Below, piece by piece: positions 61,301-64,000 of a stretch of 64,000 nt of DNA. Source of the DNA: Megaleporinus macrocephalus (lineage: Eukaryota > Chordata > Actinopteri > Characiformes > Anostomidae); contig CM038708.1 of the NCBI GenBank assembly GCA_021613375.1, forward strand, positions 25,853,518-25,917,517, in the 5' to 3' direction. A model generated the notes under the pieces. That model saw only the letters and a list, made by a program, of their open reading frames with translations. It made no database searches and was not told where the DNA came from. Each line of letters begins with the position of its first letter. Position 1 is the stretch's first letter. The translations under genes and the position numbers were made by a program.

Positions 61301-62601
61301 CAGTATCATGGAATCATGTCACTGGCAGTGGAGGATGACACTGCGCCCGTTAACACTGGAAGAAAGGCTCAAGTTCAAGTGACCAGTAGAGGCCAGCAGC
61401 GTTCACTCTCAGTCCAAGGCACAAGCCAGCTTGCAGCATCGTCTCCTAACGCACAAAGAGGGGTTGCTGCTGCTGCTCAGGTAGGGATCAAAGGACAAAA
61501 GGTTTGTGATGAAGCATATGGAATCTTGGTGAACATCAATACTGAACGGAAAGATCACTGTTCTTAGGGCTACACGACATCTACATAAGCTTGTTATGAC
61601 AATTGACAATACGCTACATACATGTTTTATAGATGCTTATTCCCACTGGAGACGTCTGCTATGGAGGCTGTTTGAGCTAGCTTTGATCAAAATTGGCAAA
61701 TGCAACCTTTACTTTATCTATTTATATATGTTTATATCCTCAGATTACAGCATCTAGACGTGTCTCTAAACCTTGCATTCCAGAGCTGAGAGGTTTTCTT
61801 CACTATAATGAAAGTTTAGGTCAACTCTTCCATTGCAATGGAGTCTCCTGGAAACCATGGGCTGCTAGTGATGAGGTAATCAATACATATCAGACACTGT
61901 GTCTCACCTGTTATTGATCACTGTAATTGAAATCCACTGCACTGACAATAAAGGCTGTCCTAATATTACCAGTTGCTTCTCTGTGCTTACCCAGGCAGTG
62001 AATGCACAGAAGTGTCCACAGGGATGGAAATACCATAACCACCGCTGCTATCTGCTGAGCTCAGAGAGCAAGGCCACATGGAGCCATGCTGCCAGGACAT
62101 GCAGAGAAAGGTAAGACCAAGCACCAAGTGGACCACATTGGATTAAAAGGCAGATTTCCTAACGGTGGCTTATTATTTTGTTAAATCTGTATTTTATTTG
62201 TTGTAGCTTCCAAGGCAACCTTGTCAGTGTCCTGTCAAAGGCAGATATGGACTGGCTCTGGGACTTCAGCGAGAGAAAACCCTTCTGGATTGGTACATTT
62301 TACCCCCTATTCTTTCAGAGATCACTGATTATAAGATCATTGTAAATCATTATATTCTTCATTGGATCCTAAACAACACCTACAACGACTCTCTGCAGGC
62401 CTGAATGACCGAGAGAGTAAAGGCCGCTGGGAATGGGTGGGTGGAGAACCTGTCACTTACACCAACTGGAGAAGAAGTCCACCTCGAACCAGAATGAAAG
62501 GAAAGAAGAAGTGTGTTTTGGTCTGGAAGAAGACAAAATGGCAAATACGAGACTGCAAGACAGGACGGGGACATCGCTATGTGTGCTATGTTAAGACATG
62601 A
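36016..62601 (+). CDS. frem1: FREM1, FRAS1-related extracellular matrix protein 1 (36 coding exons, 2,187 residues)
   Basis: Coding exons: 36016-36258, 38251-38345, 39134-39447, 40156-40352, 40497-40820, 42605-42713, 42807-42938, 43049-43393, 43507-43649, 43764-43960, 44162-44252, 44335-44502, 47931-48139, 48280-48373, 48483-48735, 48917-49120, 50893-51078, 51480-51676, 51883-52105, 52448-52592, 52936-53077, 54061-54256, 54448-54712, 55653-56070, 56186-56387, 57581-57725, 58470-58599, 58799-58871, 59171-59320, 60626-60837, 60968-61015, 61304-61480, 61744-61875, 61995-62110, 62207-62292, 62399-62601. All introns are GT-AG and every junction is in phase. Length and domain order match vertebrate FREM1 (about 2,180 residues): signal peptide, N-terminal domain, CSPG repeats, Calx-beta, C-type lectin domain. 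The lectin end separates it from FREM2, FREM3 and FRAS1. FREM1 is secreted into basement membranes and works with FRAS1 and FREM2 in epithelial-mesenchymal cohesion. No break or premature stop is present. The teleost paralogue (a or b) is undecided. Confidence 0.95.
36259..38250 (+). other. frem1: frem1 intron after the signal-peptide exon
   Basis: Holds a mariner-type end near 37,490-37,744 (right end GACTTTTGCACAGTAC) and nothing else recognisable; the open frames in it lack splice context. Confidence 0.5.
40497..43649 (+). CDS. frem1: frem1 coding exons 5-9: first CSPG/NG2 repeats
   Basis: Residues 284-634. Exon 5 opens with [15 protein letters not shown]. Repeats show the family's motif sets: an acidic D-x-D or E-x-E before a hydrophobic strand, I-x-x-P-P-x-x-G (here [27 protein letters not shown]), then a D-hydrophobic segment and YxHD ([20 protein letters not shown]). 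Exons 6 to 9 are separated by short introns of 93-113 bp except intron 5 (40,821-42,604). Introns 6, 7 and 8 are phase 1. Confidence 0.92.
40821..42604 (+). other. frem1: frem1 intron 5
   Basis: Contains a short inverted repeat (CTTGTGTTCTTG at about 40,932 and CAAGAACACAAG at about 40,971) and otherwise unremarkable AT-rich sequence. Confidence 0.5.
43764..44502 (+). CDS. frem1: frem1 coding exons 10-12: CSPG repeats
   Basis: Residues 635-786. Includes [28 protein letters not shown] and [13 protein letters not shown], all closely similar to mammalian FREM1. Exon 10 ends at tandem donors (GG|GTAGGTAC); only the first (43,960) keeps the frame into exon 11. Intron 11 is only 82 bp. Intron 12 contains the large minisatellite. 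Confidence 0.92.
44503..47930 (+). other. frem1: frem1 intron 12
   Basis: A 3.4-kb intron. Its last 2.5 kb is a 24-bp minisatellite that stops about 78 bases before the exon 13 acceptor. The first 0.9 kb shows nothing recognisable. Confidence 0.8.
45447..47852 (+). repeat. 24-bp minisatellite (about 100 copies) with 936-bp higher-order repeat
   Basis: The unit is TAGTGTTCTTAAACGTTTGA plus GTGG, with recurrent variants at three places (CGTTTG/CTTTTG/CCCTTG; GAGTGG/GACTGG/GACCAG/GACTAG; TTAATC). The first 20 or so units (to about 45,970) are enriched in CCCTTG and GACTAG variants and include two units that lack three bases. From 45,993 a series of 39 units (936 bp) recurs from 46,929 with small unit gains and losses. 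A unit lacking two bases at about 45,971 breaks the frame. Since 24 is a multiple of three and units have no stop, long open frames result (45,464-45,979 and 45,984-47,894); these are not genes. Confidence 0.95.
47931..49120 (+). CDS. frem1: frem1 coding exons 13-16: CSPG repeats
   Basis: Residues 787-1,039. Exon 13 resumes after the minisatellite intron with the acceptor TGACTCTCAG and encodes [17 protein letters not shown]. Exon 14 is [16 protein letters not shown]. Exon 15 carries [20 protein letters not shown]. Exon 16 carries [17 protein letters not shown] and [18 protein letters not shown]. Confidence 0.92.
49470..50660 (+). mobile_element. Degraded Tc1/mariner transposon, interrupted by a SINE
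   Basis: The left part contains ACAGAATGCAATGATGTGCA and AAAGTTGGGACAGGATCAAC, typical of this family's end. Transposase scraps on the plus strand read YQRTVQK near 50,080 and [19 protein letters not shown] near 50,146-50,202. The right end is near 50,600-50,660 (TTTTTATTTACATTTTGCAC). Frameshifts and deletions make it inactive. Confidence 0.7.
50215..50400 (+). mobile_element. tRNA-derived SINE inserted in the mariner remnant
   Basis: It contains the B-box-like GTTCGATCCCC, AAGTGCCCTTGAGCAAGGCA, and the body CTCTGGGCAAGTGTGCTTGG. Same family as 1,470-1,630, opposite orientation. It begins directly after the transposase segment ending CACAAGACATC, so it landed inside that element. Confidence 0.65.
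50893..53077 (+). CDS. frem1: frem1 coding exons 17-21: CSPG repeats
   Basis: Residues 1,040-1,337. Exon 17 encodes [15 protein letters not shown] and [19 protein letters not shown]. Exon 18 uses the acceptor CTCTCAG at 51,479 rather than the nearer CCTACAG at 51,495; only the former is in phase and restores [17 protein letters not shown]. Exon 19 has [19 protein letters not shown], exon 20 [20 protein letters not shown], and exon 21 [17 protein letters not shown]. Confidence 0.9.
53078..54060 (+). other. frem1: frem1 intron 21
   Basis: A stretch of 983 bases without a recognised feature; the minus-strand open frames here are short and featureless. Confidence 0.5.
54061..57725 (+). CDS. frem1: frem1 coding exons 22-26: last CSPG repeats
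   Basis: Residues 1,338-1,745. Exon 22 carries [20 protein letters not shown], exon 23 [18 protein letters not shown] and [18 protein letters not shown], exon 24 (418 bp, the longest) [12 protein letters not shown] to FFTIQ, exon 25 [16 protein letters not shown] and GYLENTTNG, and exon 26 [19 protein letters not shown]. Introns 23 and 25 (about 0.9 and 1.2 kb) hold a MITE and a mariner remnant. Confidence 0.92.
55060..55575. repeat. Palindromic MITE, copy 3 (best preserved ends)
   Basis: The left end TTATCAGCTCCACTTACC and right end GGTAAGTGGAGCTGATGAAA are inverted repeats. The interior has CAGTGTCACGGCTGGACTGA, TCCTGTGGACTGTGTCCTCT and GACTTTACATCAACAACAAG. It lies in frem1 intron 23. Confidence 0.7.
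56575..57345 (-). mobile_element. Degraded mariner-like element in frem1 intron 25
   Basis: The left end CAGTGATGTGCAAAAGTCAG is followed on the minus strand by decayed transposase-like sequence (for example GACCACCAAAAATTTTC, CTTCAGGAGATAAACAG). It has no intact frame. Confidence 0.5.
57788..58404. repeat. MITE, TTAAAGGAGC family, copy D
   Basis: It starts GAAGGAGCAATTTATAAGAC and ends TTGTTCCTTTAAGGC. The inner block GCAGAACCTTCAACAAGATG is shared with copy A. A 14-bp tandem repeat has grown inside it. Confidence 0.6.
57966..58018. repeat. 14-bp tandem repeat (about 4 copies)
   Basis: The unit TATATCACTTCTTT is repeated with one substitution. Confidence 0.85.
58470..59320 (+). CDS. frem1: frem1 coding exons 27-29: Calx-beta domain
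   Basis: Residues 1,746-1,863. The reading frame gives the Calx-beta pattern: [70 protein letters not shown] and AVVTILD. This fold often binds calcium through acidic residues at the loops, and the EEAEEMFEV loop is acidic here. The domain is split over three exons (130, 73 and 150 bp), with junctions in phases 0 and 1. Confidence 0.92.
59464..60372. mobile_element. hAT-like element with inserted retroelement piece, frem1 intron 29
   Basis: The left end CAGAGGTGGGTAGTAACTAG, then ACATTTACTCAAGTA, and the right end TACTCTACCCACATCTTT are inverted repeats of a common fish hAT-type element. The middle (about 59,675-60,125) is a different sequence, so this is a nested insertion. Confidence 0.65.
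59675..60125 (+). mobile_element. Retroelement-like insert nested in the hAT element
   Basis: Segments such as GGTCGTTACCGGGGTTCAGT, GGCAGGCAGAGG, GAGGGACAGGTGCAG and GGCTGATCAGTACTCATGG occur in this order in a dispersed teleost repeat, probably an LTR or DIRS-type end. It has no open frame of its own. Confidence 0.45.
60626..61875 (+). CDS. frem1: frem1 coding exons 30-33: basic linker before the lectin domain
   Basis: Residues 1,864-2,053. Less conserved and low in hydrophobic residues. Anchors to FREM1 are [13 protein letters not shown] (exon 30), [14 protein letters not shown] (exon 31, only 48 bp), [12 protein letters not shown] (exon 32) and [20 protein letters not shown] (exon 33). 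All four introns here are phase 0 after exon 30, so skipping exon 31, 32 or 33 would keep the frame. The 89 codons seen as an open frame over exon 32 read on into the intron and are not all coding. Confidence 0.85.
61995..62601 (+). CDS. frem1: frem1 coding exons 34-36: C-type lectin domain and stop
   Basis: Residues 2,054-2,187. Six cysteines are in the long-form C-type lectin arrangement: CPQGW, HRCYLL, ARTCRE, KKCVLV, RDCKT, YVCYVK. The signature FWIGLND and the core WEWVGGEP are present. The sugar-binding tripeptide is EPV instead of EPN or QPD, and the WND position reads WQIRDC, so calcium-dependent sugar binding looks unlikely. The stop TGA is at 62,599-62,601. Confidence 0.93.
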
Positions 62602-63330
62602 GGTGCTTCCAACTACTAAACCACTTTATCTCTCTGTTCGCTTCTCAGTCTGGGAAGAGATCACTTAACGAACGATGGTGCACCTGGTACATAATGAACC
62701 AGCCCTTACAGTTGGGCGTTCTGGACTTTGTGTAAATGGTGGGACAGTATTAGACCTCAAACATTATTTTTCAGTACTTTAAGTACAGTAAGTTTTCATA
62801 ATACGTCAACTGTATGTGGCATGTTATAACACCAGTCTTTCTAAAGTGGAAGCAGATATGACCGGTGCATGTGTATCATATACCTTAAAACAATTAGTGA
62901 TGTTTTACTTTACAATGAGAACTAAATCTGTGCACATTATGATGAACTGAAAAAGATTTTGTGTACTCAATACCAGTAACGGTGCTGTTTTATATTGTAA
63001 ATGTATACCGTATACCTTTTTGCATATTTATTTCACTTATGTATATGTTATGTAAGTATGTGATTCAAATGCCTTATGGGATTAATTTACTGATGCATTT
63101 GGCATATTACATTTCTTGGCCATTACAACACTGTCAGTATCCATTTGAAGCAATGCTACTGAAACCACACTGGGTCTATATGAATCAGGTTAATTTGTCT
63201 GTATGTAAAATGTCTAGTTTCTGGGTTAACGTCCAGCAACAGGGATTGATTAGCCAGATGGCTAATACTGGTACATTAAATTTTAATGTACATTCTGCCT
63301 CATATGTATAAAATAAAAAAAAGTCCAGTC
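62602..63330 (+). other. frem1: frem1 3'UTR with probable polyadenylation signal
   Basis: After the stop at 62,601 the sequence is AT-rich. The first good hexamer, AATAAA, lies near 63,311 (GTATAAAATAAAAAAAAG). The true cleavage site is not known. Confidence 0.5.
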
Positions 63331-63942
63331 ACCAACAACTGTGAAATTGTCAGTTAGCCCTCATTTATTCACAGTTAATTTGATAGTTGATAGCAAACAA
63401 CCAAAATCATGATCAAATGAAAAGCATCTATTAAACAGCCATTAATCAAAAGAAATGAAATAATGGCATATATAAAAGAATTTTAATAATTACAAATAAT
63501 ATCAGCCATATTTAGGAGATCTGTTTAGGTACAAAATAAGGCACTGTTACGTACTGCTTGCTGAGCAATGTACAAAATGCAATCGTACTTAACAAAAATA
63601 AAATATGAAAAATGTACATATATGGTTTCGGAACCAAAAAATATCACATTCAAATAAACCAACACAATGTACCCATATATTTTGTAGTAAATTAAAAATC
63701 TAAACACACACAAGCAAATATTTTAGACCAGTTTAAGACAACACTATCGAGTGTGAATTTACACAACACGGTATTTTACAAGTCTGAACACTAAACAAGA
63801 GGTTGTGAAACTCGACTGGTTGGACTCTCTTAAAATTTATCAAAAATGTGCAAATTTGCCAATTTAAAGAGACCACCATGTCAAAATACAAAGAGATGTA
63901 ACCTCTCTAACATGGGTGTGGAGTTAATTCTATTTTTCTTTT
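63331..63942. other. Intergenic or overlapping 3'UTRs at the right edge
   Basis: Very AT-rich with no recognised feature. If a minus-strand gene ends at 63,943, much of this would be its 3'UTR, and minus-strand AATAAA (plus TTTATT) is found near 63,363. Confidence 0.3.
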
Positions 63943-64000
63943 TTACTGCTGTGATGGTTGATCTGGGTAGGCTTGTCCGCACTGCTGCCCTCCATTACCT
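63943..64000 (-). CDS. Possible C-terminal end of an unidentified minus-strand gene
   Basis: The last 58 bases, read on the minus strand, give an open frame ending GGQQCGQAYPDQPSQQ and stop TAA at 63,945-63,943. The local base composition is richer in G+C than the preceding 600 bases. A second frame is also open to a stop a little further on, so the frame choice is uncertain. The product is not recognised. Confidence 0.25.
   Translation of the reverse strand, partial: GNGGQQCGQAYPDQPSQQ

Noticed and set aside
36016..62601. Identification as FREM2, FREM3 or FRAS1.
   Set aside because: FREM2 and FRAS1 are longer and end in a membrane segment, and FREM3 lacks a lectin domain. The 2,187-residue length and C-terminal lectin domain fit FREM1 only.
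1..64000. CRISPR arrays, operons, prophage or bacterial mobile systems.
   Set aside because: The window is vertebrate nuclear DNA; the only regular array is the 24-bp minisatellite, which has no unique spacers.

Overview
This is vertebrate nuclear DNA from a ray-finned fish. The genes are split by GT-AG introns, the introns are AT-rich and full of microsatellites, and there are many short palindromic DNA-transposon remnants, degraded Tc1/mariner copies and tRNA-derived SINE pieces of the kind common in teleosts. Several repeat families resemble ones I know from otophysan fishes (characins, catfishes, electric fishes); that placement is an impression, not a proof. There is no operon, CRISPR array or prokaryotic feature.

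Layout. (1) About 1-11,450, minus strand: the first coding exon (10,968-11,051), CpG-rich promoter and first intron of tspan5, a tetraspanin; its later exons lie beyond the left edge. (2) 13,359-18,062, minus strand: a complete four-exon gene for a TGF-beta superfamily ligand of 375 residues, joined here exon by exon with consistent phases. It is strongly diverged: six of the seven canonical cysteines are present, the interchain cysteine is missing, and the segment that normally forms the wrist helix is short and hydrophilic. (3) 18,063-24,780: intergenic, repeats only. (4) 24,890-62,601, plus strand: frem1, FRAS1-related extracellular matrix protein 1. A probable non-coding first exon (about 25,050-25,168) is followed by a 10.6-kb intron, a 5'UTR/signal-peptide exon, and 36 coding exons (36,016-62,601). 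Joined, the coding exons give 6,564 nt (2,187 residues plus stop) with every junction in phase. The order is signal peptide, N-terminal domain, the CSPG/NG2 repeat array, a Calx-beta domain, a basic linker and a C-terminal C-type lectin domain. (5) At the right edge, 63,943-64,000 may be the 3' end of a minus-strand gene converging on frem1.

FREM1 is known as a secreted basement-membrane protein acting with FRAS1 and FREM2 in epithelial-mesenchymal adhesion. TGF-beta ligands and tetraspanin-5 are separate signalling and membrane-trafficking functions. I see no sign that the three genes form one system; they are neighbours.

The most notable observations are the divergent ligand, a 2.4-kb 24-bp minisatellite with a 936-bp higher-order repeat ending about 80 bp before frem1 coding exon 13, a frem1 leader with three short upstream ORFs (the last overlapping the start as ATGA), and several palindromic repeat families with multiple copies in the window.
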